Under the pieces are notes generated by a model, which had not been told where the DNA came from, searched no databases, and was given only the letters and a program-made list of their open reading frames with translations. This document shows, one piece after another, positions 7,319-16,208 of a stretch of 24,848 nucleotides of DNA. A program made the position numbers and the translations under genes. The stretch covers positions 1 through 24,848 of the forward strand of contig JAYQPQ010000023.1 of assembly GCA_038145405.1 (NCBI GenBank), read 5' to 3'. This stretch comes from JAYQPQ01 sp038145405 (lineage in GTDB: Bacteria; Pseudomonadota; Gammaproteobacteria; Pseudomonadales; GM7GCV1). Within the stretch, counting starts at the first letter, position 1; every line of letters starts with the position of its first letter.

Positions 7319-8389
7319 ATGGGTAACAGAGTCGATCCGACAGTTGGGGTGGCATACGAGGGCGCATCTGGCCCGTCCGAAGCCGGTGTATCACGACGAA
7401 ATCTGCTTAAAGCCATGGCGCTGTCGCCAGCTGCGGCAGCGATACCGGGTTTGCAGGCTCAGCAGTCGCCAGCCCAGGGTCCAACCATTGCCATCGTATC
7501 GCGACATTTGCAGTGGACGGATTGGCGCGGTGGCCTGGAGGCGGCTGTCGAAGCCGGCTATCCCGGCATTATCTGGAGTGTCCGCGGCGGCGCGCATGTA
7601 GAGGAAGAAAACGTCGCGCGCGATCTGCCGGAAATTGTCGAGACCACGCGCGCAGCGGGCCTTGGCGTTCCCATGATCATCACCCGCATTGGCGATGCCA
7701 ATACACCCAATCTGGAAGCCATGCTGGATACCTTTGCCAGCCTTGGCATTACGCGCTACCGCGCTGGCGCAGGTCGCTATGACTACAACCGGGATTTCGC
7801 TTCGCAATACGACGAATTCCGACGCGATATGGAGGCACTGCAGGAGGTGAATGCCAAGTACGGCACGACCGCTTGCTTCCACACCCATTCCAGCACCGGC
7901 AGTCTCGGTGGGGTGGGCTGGGATCTCTGGATGACCATGAAAGATCTCGATCCGCGCTATATCGGCATCAACTTTGATATAGGCCATATCGTGGCTAGAA
8001 CGGCAGTGGGTTGGCGCGATATCGCCCATGCTGCGCGTCAGCACATCCAGTCGCTGTCGTTGAAAGATGTGGTCGCCTGGCAACGGGTGGAGAATGCTCG
8101 CGAAGGCACCTGGCCTTGGGATCGAACCTTTGTGCCGCCGGGCGAGGGCATGGTGGACTGGGATACCCTCTTTGCCTTCTTCCACGACACCAATTTCACC
8201 GGCCCGATGGAGGTCTACCACGAGTACCGTGCGCCGATTCCGGGTACTGATAGCACCTTTAATATGCTGGGCACGAATTACGGGAATTGGAACCTGGAAG
8301 TACCGCGGGATTACTTTGTGTCCCTGCTGAAACGTGATGTGGATTTCTATAAAAACGCCGCCCGTAAGGCGGGGTTTAGCATCGCTTAG
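7319..8389 (+). CDS. Tat-exported AP2Ec TIM-barrel protein (1 of 3)
   Basis: A 356-residue periplasmic TIM barrel with a Tat signal, S-R-R-N-L-L-K (25-31), followed by an Ala-rich h-region and cleavage near L-Q-A/Q. ATG 7319 follows GAGGTGGGAG (7304-7313); an upstream GTG at 7307 lies inside that site. The xylose-isomerase-like barrel carries C-F-H-T-H-S at the first metal strand (His where many homologues have Glu), N-F-D-I-G-H, S-L-K-D and V-Y-H-E-Y. Tat export implies folding, and perhaps metal loading, in the cytoplasm. It is very close to the copy at 17183-18250 and less close to the one at 15003-16073. Likely role: epimerase, isomerase or dehydratase acting on a keto product of the PQQ enzymes that follow. 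Substrate unknown. Confidence 0.85.
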   Translation: MGNRVDPTVGVAYEGASGPSEAGVSRRNLLKAMALSPAAAAIPGLQAQQSPAQGPTIAIVSRHLQWTDWRGGLEAAVEAGYPGIIWSVRGGAHVEEENVARDLPEIVETTRAAGLGVPMIITRIGDANTPNLEAMLDTFASLGITRYRAGAGRYDYNRDFASQYDEFRRDMEALQEVNAKYGTTACFHTHSSTGSLGGVGWDLWMTMKDLDPRYIGINFDIGHIVARTAVGWRDIAHAARQHIQSLSLKDVVAWQRVENAREGTWPWDRTFVPPGEGMVDWDTLFAFFHDTNFTGPMEVYHEYRAPIPGTDSTFNMLGTNYGNWNLEVPRDYFVSLLKRDVDFYKNAARKAGFSIA

Positions 8390-8471
8390 ATTGGTGACGC
8401 GGGGCTGGAGTTAATTTTTGTAATACGACTACTCTGGCTTCGATTCGACGCTAATATGTATGTGCATTGGT

Positions 8472-8485
8472 ACTAACTGGTTGGT
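8472..8485. promoter_or_regulatory. 14-bp dyad upstream of the first PQQ dehydrogenase gene
   Basis: ACTAACTGGTTGGT matches the site at 1473-1486 at 12 of 14 positions. Both fit the palindromic pattern ACYWACYRGTWRGT. It lies 40 bases before the ATG at 8525. A GGTACTA heptamer is also shared next to both sites. It may be an operator of one of the locus regulators; this is inference. Confidence 0.4.
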
Positions 8486-8524
8486 TTTTGGCTGGCAAAC
8501 ATAAACAGTAGGGGGAGCGTAGTC

Positions 8525-10516
8525 ATGCTTTACACAAATGTGTCCCAGCGGGACAGAAAATCTTATAGTCGATTGGTCGGTTATTCTCTGCTAGTGGCAG
8601 GTAGTGTTGCTCTTGCGGCATGCAGCCGTGAAGCAACCGAAGTCGCCACGATGCCAGCCGCCGCCGACGTGCCCTGGGTTGAACTGGGCATTCCCGACGG
8701 ACAGTGGCCGACCTATGGCGGAGGTCCCTACAATCAGAACTACTCCCCCCTGACCCAAATCAACAAGGACAACGTAGCCAATCTGCAAGTGGCCTGGACC
8801 TTTAATTACGGGACCGGTCAGCATGAGATGGGCGACGCCGGGCTGGATTACCGTTTTGAGGTCACGCCACTGCTGATCGGTGGCGTGATGTACCTGTCCA
8901 CGCCGAGCCATCCGCAAGCCGAGGGCGTGCCGGCTACCATCACGGCGCTGATACCGGAAACCGGCGAAGTGCTGTGGCGCTATGAGTCCCCCCGCAATAT
9001 CCACGGCCGTGGCATTGCCTACTGGCCGGGAGATGCAGAGACGGCACCGCGCATTATTTTTGCCACCGATGGCGGCTACATCATGGCGGTCAATGCCACC
9101 ACCGGTGAGCTGGCAACAGATTTCGGCCTGCAGGGCGTAGTCGACGCCTATGTCGGCGTCGTTTCCGAGATCGTCGGCGACTCGCGACGCAGCACCTTTA
9201 CCATTCCCAACCCGGTGACCATTTACAAGGATATGATCATCACCGGTGCCCGTCCGGGTGAAGCCGGCCCGCCCGGACCGCGCGGTGACATTCGCGCCTT
9301 CAGTACCCGAACCGGACGCCTGCAGTGGACCTTCCACGTACTGCCCGGACCGGGCGAAGCCAACCCCAGCGAATTGGCGCCAGTCAATGTTCCCGATCTG
9401 ACCGGCGGTAACGTCTGGTCGACCATGACCTTGGATCCGGATCACGGCATTCTCTACGCCACTACCGGCGATGTGAACGGTCGCGGCGTCGACGTCGCGG
9501 GCCCGGAACCCTTTGCCAATAGCCTGGTGGCCCTGAACGCTGATACCGGCGAGTTGCTCTGGTACCGCAAGATGGTGTTCAAGGATAACTGGGACTGGGA
9601 TTCTCCGACGCCGACTGTTTTGATGGACCTGGAGCATGAAGGTGAAACCGTGCCCGCCATCCTCTACACCGGCAAGCAAAGCCTGGTATTCCTGTTCAAT
9701 CGGCTGACCGGTGAATCACTCAATGGCTACGAGCTGCGCGAAGCGGAAGCGCCGGATGAGAGCTACTGGCCAGTGCAACCCTGGCCCAGCGCTCCGGGCC
9801 CGCTGTCGGTGACCGGCATGAGCCGCGAGGACATTGCCGACCTGGTTCCCGGCCAGAAAGAGGCCTGCGAACAACAGTGGGATCAATTGAATCCGGTCAA
9901 CCGCGGCATTTACGGTGCGCCAGTGAGTGGGCGTCCCTCTATTCGCGTGCCGGGTTCAACGGGCGGTCCGAACTGGGGTGGCGGTTCCTATGATCCGGAA
10001 TCACGCTACTTCTACCTGAACATGCAGCAGCGCATTTCCATCGGCGGCGGTGGTGGCGGTGGTGGTGGCTTTGGTGCCACGGCGCCTTCCTTTACCTTTA
10101 CCACCCCGGACGGTGTGACACTCAGCTGTGTGGGTATCCCCAGCGGTGCTCTGGTTGCCCTGAACCTGAATAATCTCGAAATTGCCTGGAAAGTGCCCCT
10201 GGGCGTGGATCCCGAACTGGGTGAGCTGGGCCTGCAGGCGGGAGCACCCAATCTGGGTGGCAACATCGTCACGGCGGGTGGGCTGGTGTTTATTGGCGCC
10301 ACCAATGAGCGCCACTTCCGGGCCTTCGACGCCGACAATGGCGCCTTGTTGTGGGATACCGTTCTGCCGGCAAGCGGCAACTCTACGCCCATTACCTACA
10401 TGGGCGCAGACGGCAATCAGTATGTTGTGATTGCTGCAGGTGGTGGCACCTCGGTCGGGCGTGCAGCGGCTGAGCCGTTGATGTCAGACAGTCTGGTGGC
10501 CTTCAAGCTGCCCTAG
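8525..10516 (+). CDS. PQQ-dependent dehydrogenase lipoprotein (1 of 3)
   Basis: A 663-residue eight-bladed quinoprotein of the soluble mGDH/quinate dehydrogenase-like family. The signal peptide ends L-A-A-C33, a clear lipobox, so the enzyme is anchored in the periplasm. The propeller opens W-P-T-Y-G-G-G-P-Y-N-Q-N-Y-S-P-L-T-Q-I. It keeps F-E-V-T-P-L, a W-D-W-D segment at 356-359 and K384 in T-G-K-Q, comparable to the Asp466/Lys493 region of E. coli Gcd. N-W-G-G-G-S-Y lies later. The vicinal Cys pair of methanol dehydrogenases is not seen. It would oxidise a sugar, polyol or cyclitol alcohol to a ketone or lactone and pass electrons to quinone or a cytochrome. A Gly9 loop (507-515) interrupts the last third. 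GGGGGAG at 8511-8517 precedes the ATG. Confidence 0.9.
   Translation: MLYTNVSQRDRKSYSRLVGYSLLVAGSVALAACSREATEVATMPAAADVPWVELGIPDGQWPTYGGGPYNQNYSPLTQINKDNVANLQVAWTFNYGTGQHEMGDAGLDYRFEVTPLLIGGVMYLSTPSHPQAEGVPATITALIPETGEVLWRYESPRNIHGRGIAYWPGDAETAPRIIFATDGGYIMAVNATTGELATDFGLQGVVDAYVGVVSEIVGDSRRSTFTIPNPVTIYKDMIITGARPGEAGPPGPRGDIRAFSTRTGRLQWTFHVLPGPGEANPSELAPVNVPDLTGGNVWSTMTLDPDHGILYATTGDVNGRGVDVAGPEPFANSLVALNADTGELLWYRKMVFKDNWDWDSPTPTVLMDLEHEGETVPAILYTGKQSLVFLFNRLTGESLNGYELREAEAPDESYWPVQPWPSAPGPLSVTGMSREDIADLVPGQKEACEQQWDQLNPVNRGIYGAPVSGRPSIRVPGSTGGPNWGGGSYDPESRYFYLNMQQRISIGGGGGGGGGFGATAPSFTFTTPDGVTLSCVGIPSGALVALNLNNLEIAWKVPLGVDPELGELGLQAGAPNLGGNIVTAGGLVFIGATNERHFRAFDADNGALLWDTVLPASGNSTPITYMGADGNQYVVIAAGGGTSVGRAAAEPLMSDSLVAFKLP
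10043..10069 (+). repeat. In-frame GGY triplet tract encoding nine Gly
   Basis: Nine consecutive GGC/GGT codons encode a Gly9 loop within the first PQQ dehydrogenase. The third paralogue has a longer Gly tract at the same alignment position and the second has none. The site may be prone to slippage; reading frame is kept for triplet changes. Confidence 0.85.
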
Positions 10517-10571
10517 GAGTCTGTAAGCCGATTGGGCTTTATGACCATCAATTGAATAGAACGGAGTGACC

Positions 10572-12524
10572 ATGGTGAAGTGTTTGAGCAAGGCGGGAAG
10601 AGATGGTGTGGCTCTGATTGCTGCTGGCCTTCTGCTGGCGGCATGCAGTGCCGAGCCTGAAATGCAGGACTGGACGACACTGGGCATACCGGAAGGCCAG
10701 TGGCCGACCTACGGCGGTGGACCCTACAACCAGAACTTCTCGCCCCTGACCCAGATCACGCCCGACAACGTAGCCAACCTCGAAGTCGCCTGGGTGCACA
10801 ACTATGGTACCGGCGAACACGATCTGGGCGATCTGGGTCTGGACTTTCGCTTTGAGGTGACACCGCTGATCGTCGGCGGTGTCATGTATCTGTCGACGCC
10901 CAGCTCACCCAATGCACCGGAAGTTCCTGCGACCATATCGGCCCTGGTTCCTGAGACCGGTGAGCTGCTTTGGAAGTATGAGTCGGAAGACAACATACAT
11001 GGACGTGGCATTGCCTTCTGGCCGGGTGATGCCAATACCGGTCCGCGCATCTTCTTTGCCACTGATGGCGGCCTGCTCAAAGCGGTGGATGTGGCCACCG
11101 GCCAGCTGGCGGAAGGCTTTGGTCGCAATGGCGTCATCGACGTCTATATCGGCGTGGCCTCGGAAGTGGTGGGCAACACGCGCCGCGATACCTTTACCGT
11201 GCCGAACCCGGTGACCATCTACAAGGATTTGATCATCACTGGCGCTCGACCGGGCGAAGCCGGCCCACCCGGGCCGCGTGGCGACATTCGTGCTTTCAGT
11301 GCGCGCACCGGTCGTCTGCAGTGGACTTTCCACGTGCTGCCCGGTCCGGGAGAGTACAACCCCAGCGAGCTGGCTGCGGTGGATGTGCCGGATCTGACCG
11401 GCGCCAATGTCTGGTCGACCATGACACTGGATCCCGACCACGGCATCCTCTATGCCACCACCGGCGACATTAATGGGCCGCGTCGCGGCACACCGGTGTC
11501 CGGCCCGGAGCCCTTTGCCAACACGCTGCTGGCGCTGAATGCTGATAACGGCGAACTGATTTGGTATCGCAAGACCACCTTCAAGGATCTGTGGGACTGG
11601 GATTCGCCGACGCCGACGGTGCTGATGGATCTGGAGCACGAGGGCGATACCGTGCCGGCCATTCTCTACACCAACAAGCATGGCCTGGTATTCGTCTTCA
11701 ATCGCCTGACCGGCCAGCCGCTCAATGGTTATGAAATGCGCGATGCGCCGACCACGGACGACCCGGCGTACGATTACTGGCCGCAGCAGCCTTTCCCGAA
11801 CTCACCCGGAACGGTGGCGCGCAACAGCATGACGCGCGACGAGATTCCGGATGTGGTGCCGGGCATGAAGGAATACTGCGAGTCCATCTGGGACCAGTAC
11901 GATCCGCTTACCCCCGGACTTTATGCGCTGCCACAGACCAACCGAGCGGTGATTCGCGGGCCGGCCTCCACCGGCGGGCCCAATTGGGGGGGTGGTTCCT
12001 ATAACCCGCAGCTGGGCCTTTACTTTATCAACACCCAGGAGCGGCTCAGCATCAACGGACCGCCGCTGCCGGGTAACGAAGGCGGTGCGTTCAACTTTTC
12101 CCCGGAAGGCATCGATCGCACCCTGAATTGCAGCCCTACGCCCTGGGGTACCCTGGTGGCCGTCGACCTGCATAATTTTGAAATCGCCTGGAAAGTGCCG
12201 CTGGGCACCATTCCGGAACTGGGCGAGGCAGGCCTAAACCTCGGCACGTCCAATCTGGGTGGCAACATCAGCACGGCCTCGGGCCTGGTCTTTATTGCCG
12301 CCAGTAACGATCGCCGCTTCTGGGCCTATGACGCCAGCACGGGTGAGGTGCTTTGGAGCGCAACGCTGCCGGCCGGCGGACACGCCACCCCGATCAGCTA
12401 CATGGGTGCTGACGGCAAGCAGTATGTGGTGATCGCCGCCGGTGGGGGCACCTCGGTCGGACGTGCCGATGCGCCGCATATGTCGGACAGCCTGGTGGCC
12501 TTTGCACTGCCCGATGTTCCCTGA
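10572..12524 (+). CDS. PQQ-dependent dehydrogenase lipoprotein (2 of 3)
   Basis: A 650-residue paralogue of its neighbours. ATG 10572 is preferred because GGAG (10563-10566) sits five bases upstream; the in-frame GTG at 10566 overlaps that site. The lipobox is L-A-A-C25. The fold markers match the first copy: W-P-T-Y-G-G-G-P-Y-N-Q-N-F, F-E-V-T-P-L-I, A-R-P-G-E-A-G-P-P-G-P-R-G-D, W-D-W-D-S-P, and the PQQ-site Lys in T-N-K-H-G-L. It lacks the poly-Gly loop, having a short N-G-P-P-L-P-G-N-E segment instead. It starts 55 bases after the first copy, probably in one operon. It should be a periplasmic quinoprotein sugar or polyol dehydrogenase; whether the three copies differ in substrate is not visible. 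Confidence 0.9.
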   Translation: MVKCLSKAGRDGVALIAAGLLLAACSAEPEMQDWTTLGIPEGQWPTYGGGPYNQNFSPLTQITPDNVANLEVAWVHNYGTGEHDLGDLGLDFRFEVTPLIVGGVMYLSTPSSPNAPEVPATISALVPETGELLWKYESEDNIHGRGIAFWPGDANTGPRIFFATDGGLLKAVDVATGQLAEGFGRNGVIDVYIGVASEVVGNTRRDTFTVPNPVTIYKDLIITGARPGEAGPPGPRGDIRAFSARTGRLQWTFHVLPGPGEYNPSELAAVDVPDLTGANVWSTMTLDPDHGILYATTGDINGPRRGTPVSGPEPFANTLLALNADNGELIWYRKTTFKDLWDWDSPTPTVLMDLEHEGDTVPAILYTNKHGLVFVFNRLTGQPLNGYEMRDAPTTDDPAYDYWPQQPFPNSPGTVARNSMTRDEIPDVVPGMKEYCESIWDQYDPLTPGLYALPQTNRAVIRGPASTGGPNWGGGSYNPQLGLYFINTQERLSINGPPLPGNEGGAFNFSPEGIDRTLNCSPTPWGTLVAVDLHNFEIAWKVPLGTIPELGEAGLNLGTSNLGGNISTASGLVFIAASNDRRFWAYDASTGEVLWSATLPAGGHATPISYMGADGKQYVVIAAGGGTSVGRADAPHMSDSLVAFALPDVP

Positions 12525-12579
12525 GCGGCAAACTGACAATAGTTAATTGAGTTATCGATATTTTTGAGGGTTATGAAGA

Positions 12580-14874
12580 GTGAAGTCCTTTAATACATCC
12601 AAATCATTGAAATTTGTCCGCCACCTCGATTCTGCCTGGAAAACCGGGCTCTGGAGCCTTGCGCTGGCGCTGGCACCCCAAGCCTATGCCCAGCAACTGA
12701 GCCTTGATACGCTCTTTCCCGAAGGCGAAGGTCGAACCGAAACCATGAACAGTTGCGGCGTCTGTCACGCCTTGGGACTGGTTGCAGCTACTGGCCGTAC
12801 AGCGGAACAATGGGACGAGATGATCGAGCGCATGAGCGGCATGGGTGCGGCGTTGACCGATGCCCAGCGTGCCGCCATTCACGGCTATTTGGCCACCGCC
12901 TTCCCGGCTTCCGGTGCAGCCAACCTGAGCCAGGCCATGGCCAGTGTGGCCTTGGATAGCGAAGCGCGCTATCAGGTTCCCAGTGGCTACGATTACTGGC
13001 CCGCCTACGGTGGCGGCCCCTATAACCAGAATTTCTCGCCCCTGACCCAGATTACCCCAGACAACGTGGCTGATCTGGAAGTGGCCTGGACCTATCGCTC
13101 CGGTACGGGCGAGCACGACCTGGGTGATCTCGGCATCGATTACCGTTTTGAGGTAACGCCCCTGTTGATCGGCGGCATTATGTACCTCTCCACGCCTGCT
13201 TCTCCCAATGCTCCCGATGTGCCGGCAACCATCACGGCTTTGAAGCCGGAGACCGGGGAACTGATCTGGAAATTCGAGTCGCCCTTTAATATTCACGGCC
13301 GCGGCATTGCCTACTGGCCGGGCGACGCAGACACAGCGCCACGTATCATTTTCGGCACGGACGATGGCTATCTGATGGCAGTGGATGTCACCACCGGCAC
13401 TCTGGCGCCGGACTTTGGCCTAAACGGTGTAATTGACGCCTATGTCGGCGTGGCCTCCGAAATCGTCGGCGAGAGCCGACGCAGCAGCTATACCATTCCC
13501 AATCCGGTCACCATTTATGGCGACCTGGTGATTACCGGTGCACGACCCGGTGAAGGCGGCCCGCCCGGACCGCGCGGCGATATTCGCGCTTTCGATGCCC
13601 AGAACGGGCGCCTGGTGTGGACTTTCCATACGGCCCCTCAGCCCGGTGAGCCGCACGCGGATCTGATTCCGAATCCGGAGGAATACTACGATCTGAGCGG
13701 CGCCAACGCCTGGTCGACCATGTCGCTGGATCCGGTCAATGGGATCGTCTATGCACCGCTGGGTGACCTCAATGCCCGCGTGACCGGCCCCGAACTCTTT
13801 TCTGGCGGCATTGTTGCGCTGAACGCCTCAACCGGCGAATTGATCTGGTATCGCCAGATTGTGCACAAGGATATGTGGGACTGGGATTCGCCGACCCCCA
13901 TGATTCTGTTCGACCATCAGGTCAACGGATCGACCGTGCCAGCAGTGCTCTATACCGCCAAACACGGACTGGTATTTATCTTTAATCGGTTGAATGGCGA
14001 GCCGTTGAACGGATTCGAAGAGCGTCCGGTGATGCCCACCGATTATCCGGGTGTGGATTTCTGGCCGACTCAGCCTTTCCCCACCGCGCCGGGCCCCATC
14101 ACGCGCACCGGCATGACCCGGGACGAGATTCCGGATCTGGTGCCGGGCATGAAGGAGCATTGCGAGGCGCTGTGGGATGAAGTGAACCCGCAGTCCCTGG
14201 GGCTCTATTCGCTGGCCATGTCGGATCGCGCAGTTATTCGCGGCCCGACGGCTACCGGCGGGCCAAACTGGGGTGGCGGTTCCTATCACCCCGAACTGGG
14301 CCTCTTTATCATCAACACCAAAAATGAGTTGAGCCTGTCCCTCCCCGGCGCACCGCTGGGCAACTTCGCTACCCGCTCACAAGGCCAAGGCGGTGGCGGT
14401 AGCGGCGGCGGTGGCGGCGGTGGCGGTGGCGGTGGTGGTGGCTTCTCCTTTACCTACACTTACGAAGGTGTTCGTCTGCCCTGTACGCCCACGCCCTGGG
14501 GTGAGCTGGTGGCAGTGGATGTGAATAAGCTGGAAGTGGCCTGGCGCGCTCCGCTGGGCGATACCAAATCTCTGGGTGAGCTGGGCGAAGAAGCCGGCGC
14601 ACGCAACCTGGGTGGCAATATCGTCACGGCGTCTGGCCTGGTGTTTATCGGCGCTACCAACGATGGCCGTTTCCGTGCCTTCGATGCCCGCTCCGGCGAG
14701 CAGCTGTGGGAAACAGATTTGCCGGCCAGCGGCCACGCCACGCCGATCAGCTATCTGGGCGCCGATGGCAAGCAATACATTGTGATAGTCGGTGCTGGCG
14801 GCACTTCCATTGGACGTGCACCGGAAGCAGGGCGCATGTCGGATTCGGTAGTAGCTTTCCGCTTGCCTGACTAG
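12580..14874 (+). CDS. PQQ dehydrogenase with N-terminal cytochrome c domain (3 of 3)
   Basis: A 764-residue quinohaemoprotein. A Sec signal ends A-Y-A/Q-Q near residue 38, with no lipobox. A small monohaem cytochrome c domain follows, with C59-G-V-C62-H63 and candidate axial Met residues in E-R-M-S-G-M-G. The PQQ propeller begins near residue 141 (Y-W-P-A-Y-G-G-G-P-Y-N-Q-N-F) and keeps W-D-W-D-S-P and T-A-K-H-G-L. A Gly4-Ser-Gly13 loop lies at 604-621. Haem-containing relatives usually carry the haem domain at the C-terminus, so the N-terminal placement is notable. GTG 12580 is the start, with GAGGG at 12566-12570. An out-of-frame ATG at 12573 only opens a six-codon ORF. The haem could accept electrons from its own PQQ, or from the two lipoprotein paralogues. 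Confidence 0.88.
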   Translation: MKSFNTSKSLKFVRHLDSAWKTGLWSLALALAPQAYAQQLSLDTLFPEGEGRTETMNSCGVCHALGLVAATGRTAEQWDEMIERMSGMGAALTDAQRAAIHGYLATAFPASGAANLSQAMASVALDSEARYQVPSGYDYWPAYGGGPYNQNFSPLTQITPDNVADLEVAWTYRSGTGEHDLGDLGIDYRFEVTPLLIGGIMYLSTPASPNAPDVPATITALKPETGELIWKFESPFNIHGRGIAYWPGDADTAPRIIFGTDDGYLMAVDVTTGTLAPDFGLNGVIDAYVGVASEIVGESRRSSYTIPNPVTIYGDLVITGARPGEGGPPGPRGDIRAFDAQNGRLVWTFHTAPQPGEPHADLIPNPEEYYDLSGANAWSTMSLDPVNGIVYAPLGDLNARVTGPELFSGGIVALNASTGELIWYRQIVHKDMWDWDSPTPMILFDHQVNGSTVPAVLYTAKHGLVFIFNRLNGEPLNGFEERPVMPTDYPGVDFWPTQPFPTAPGPITRTGMTRDEIPDLVPGMKEHCEALWDEVNPQSLGLYSLAMSDRAVIRGPTATGGPNWGGGSYHPELGLFIINTKNELSLSLPGAPLGNFATRSQGQGGGGSGGGGGGGGGGGGGFSFTYTYEGVRLPCTPTPWGELVAVDVNKLEVAWRAPLGDTKSLGELGEEAGARNLGGNIVTASGLVFIGATNDGRFRAFDARSGEQLWETDLPASGHATPISYLGADGKQYIVIVGAGGTSIGRAPEAGRMSDSVVAFRLPD
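14389..14442 (+). repeat. GGY triplet tract encoding Gly4-Ser-Gly13
   Basis: Eighteen codons, all GGC or GGT except one AGC, encode an exceptionally glycine-rich loop in the third PQQ dehydrogenase. It lies where the first paralogue has Gly9 and the second has a short non-Gly loop, so the tract has changed length between paralogues. Confidence 0.85.
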
Positions 14875-15002
14875 CGAACCTTTCGGCTACGGCGTGGCCT
14901 GATTTCCTGGAAGATCGCTTTTCATTCAGGTCATTGGGCCACGAGCATCCAGAAACAAGATGCGGGCCGAAAGAATTTCAAAATTGTCGGAGGGTAGATG
15001 AG

Positions 15003-16073
15003 ATGGATAAACAAAGAATAGATGGCGAAGTCAGCACCGCCGATAGGCTGGTAGAGGGCGCTCATCTGAATTCCGGTTTTACCCGACGCCATCTGCTGCA
15101 GACGATGGCGCTAGCTCCGGCCGCCGCAGCGATGCCTGGATTACAGGCACAATCTGCCAGCCAAGGCCCCATTCTGTCGCTGGTCTCACGGCATGTTCAG
15201 TGGACCAGCTGGCAGGGTGGTCTGGAAGCCGCGATTGAAGCGGGATACCCCGGCATCTACTGGTCGGTGCGAGGGGGAGCGCATGTGGAGCCCGAGAATG
15301 TTGCCCGGGACTTGCCTCCCATCGTGGCAGCAACCCGCGCGGCCGGAATGGAGGTTCCCCTGATCATTGCCAACATCGGCGGGCCCGACACGCCGCATGT
15401 TGAAAGCATGCTGGATACATTCCGCTCTCTGGGCATCACGCGTTACCGCACAGGGGCAGGAAGCTATGATTTTTCCAGAGACTATGCGTCGCAAGCCGAA
15501 GAGTTCCGGAGACGTATGGATGGGCTCCAGAATCTGAATGCCCGTTACGGCGTGACGGCGTGCTTGCATACCCAGTCTGGTGCAAATAGTGTCGGGGGCG
15601 CTTTGTGGGATCTCTGGCTATTAGCGAAAGACTTCGATCCGCGCTATGTGGGCATCAACTTTGATGTGGGACATATTGTGGCAAGAAATGGAAGCGGATG
15701 GCAGGCTGCGGCTCACGCTGCCAGACCCTACATTCAGTCGCTCACCATTAAAGATGTCCGTTCGTGGCTGCCGCGGGAGAATGCTCCATCCGGCCAGTGG
15801 GCTTGGGAACGCGTGTTTGTTCCTCCGGGCCAGGGTATGGTCGATTGGGCTGGCGTCTTTGGCTTTCTCAAGGCAACAGATTACACCGGCCCCATCGGTA
15901 TCTATCACGAGTACAGTGCGCCCATTCCTGGAACGGACAGGCAAATCAATATGCTTGGCAGAAATTATGGGAGCTGGGAGCTGGAAGTGTCGCGCGATTA
16001 CTTTGTGTCTCTACTCAAGCGCGACGTGGATTTTTATAAAGGCGCGTTACGTAGTGCGGGCTTTACGATTTGA
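15003..16073 (+). CDS. Tat-exported AP2Ec TIM-barrel protein (2 of 3)
   Basis: A 356-residue paralogue of the Tat TIM barrels at 7319 and 17183, and the most diverged of the three. ATG 15003 is chosen on GGAGGG at 14989-14994; an earlier TTG at 14934 has no ribosome-binding site. The Tat motif is T-R-R-H-L-L-Q (27-33), with cleavage near L-Q-A/Q. It keeps N-F-D-V-G-H-I-V-A-R, S-L-T-I-K-D and I-Y-H-E-Y. The first metal strand reads C-L-H-T-Q-S, whereas the other two copies have C-F-H-T-H-S, a change in the candidate active site. It directly follows the three PQQ dehydrogenases. Likely a periplasmic lyase, epimerase or isomerase with a different substrate or stereochemistry from the other two. 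Confidence 0.85.
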   Translation: MDKQRIDGEVSTADRLVEGAHLNSGFTRRHLLQTMALAPAAAAMPGLQAQSASQGPILSLVSRHVQWTSWQGGLEAAIEAGYPGIYWSVRGGAHVEPENVARDLPPIVAATRAAGMEVPLIIANIGGPDTPHVESMLDTFRSLGITRYRTGAGSYDFSRDYASQAEEFRRRMDGLQNLNARYGVTACLHTQSGANSVGGALWDLWLLAKDFDPRYVGINFDVGHIVARNGSGWQAAAHAARPYIQSLTIKDVRSWLPRENAPSGQWAWERVFVPPGQGMVDWAGVFGFLKATDYTGPIGIYHEYSAPIPGTDRQINMLGRNYGSWELEVSRDYFVSLLKRDVDFYKGALRSAGFTI

Positions 16074-16208
16074 CACGAGATGCCGGTTTTCCCCTTCTTT
16101 GTTGGACGGCCTGTGCCTCTGATAGAGTGGGGACCTGCTATTTAAAACAACACATTAGGCCGATTCCTTGTGGCAGCAGGGTCAGGCTACTTTGAGGAGG
16201 AACGTTTG

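Noticed and set aside
8591..9679. Long minus-strand open frame antisense to the first PQQ dehydrogenase (also 7391-8221 antisense to a Tat TIM barrel)
   Set aside because: The plus strand encodes clear, family-matching proteins with export signals. The antisense translations show no domain or ribosome-binding site and are by-products of GC-rich codon use.
12573..12593. ATG at 12573 as start of the third PQQ dehydrogenase or a leader peptide
   Set aside because: It is out of frame and stops after six codons; GTG 12580 gives the continuous frame with a signal peptide.
14389..14442. Gly-codon tract considered as a CRISPR or intergenic repeat
   Set aside because: It is in frame inside a conserved gene, with no spacer structure.
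14934..15002. TTG start for the second Tat TIM barrel
   Set aside because: No ribosome-binding site; GGAGGG before ATG 15003 places the Tat motif at a normal distance.
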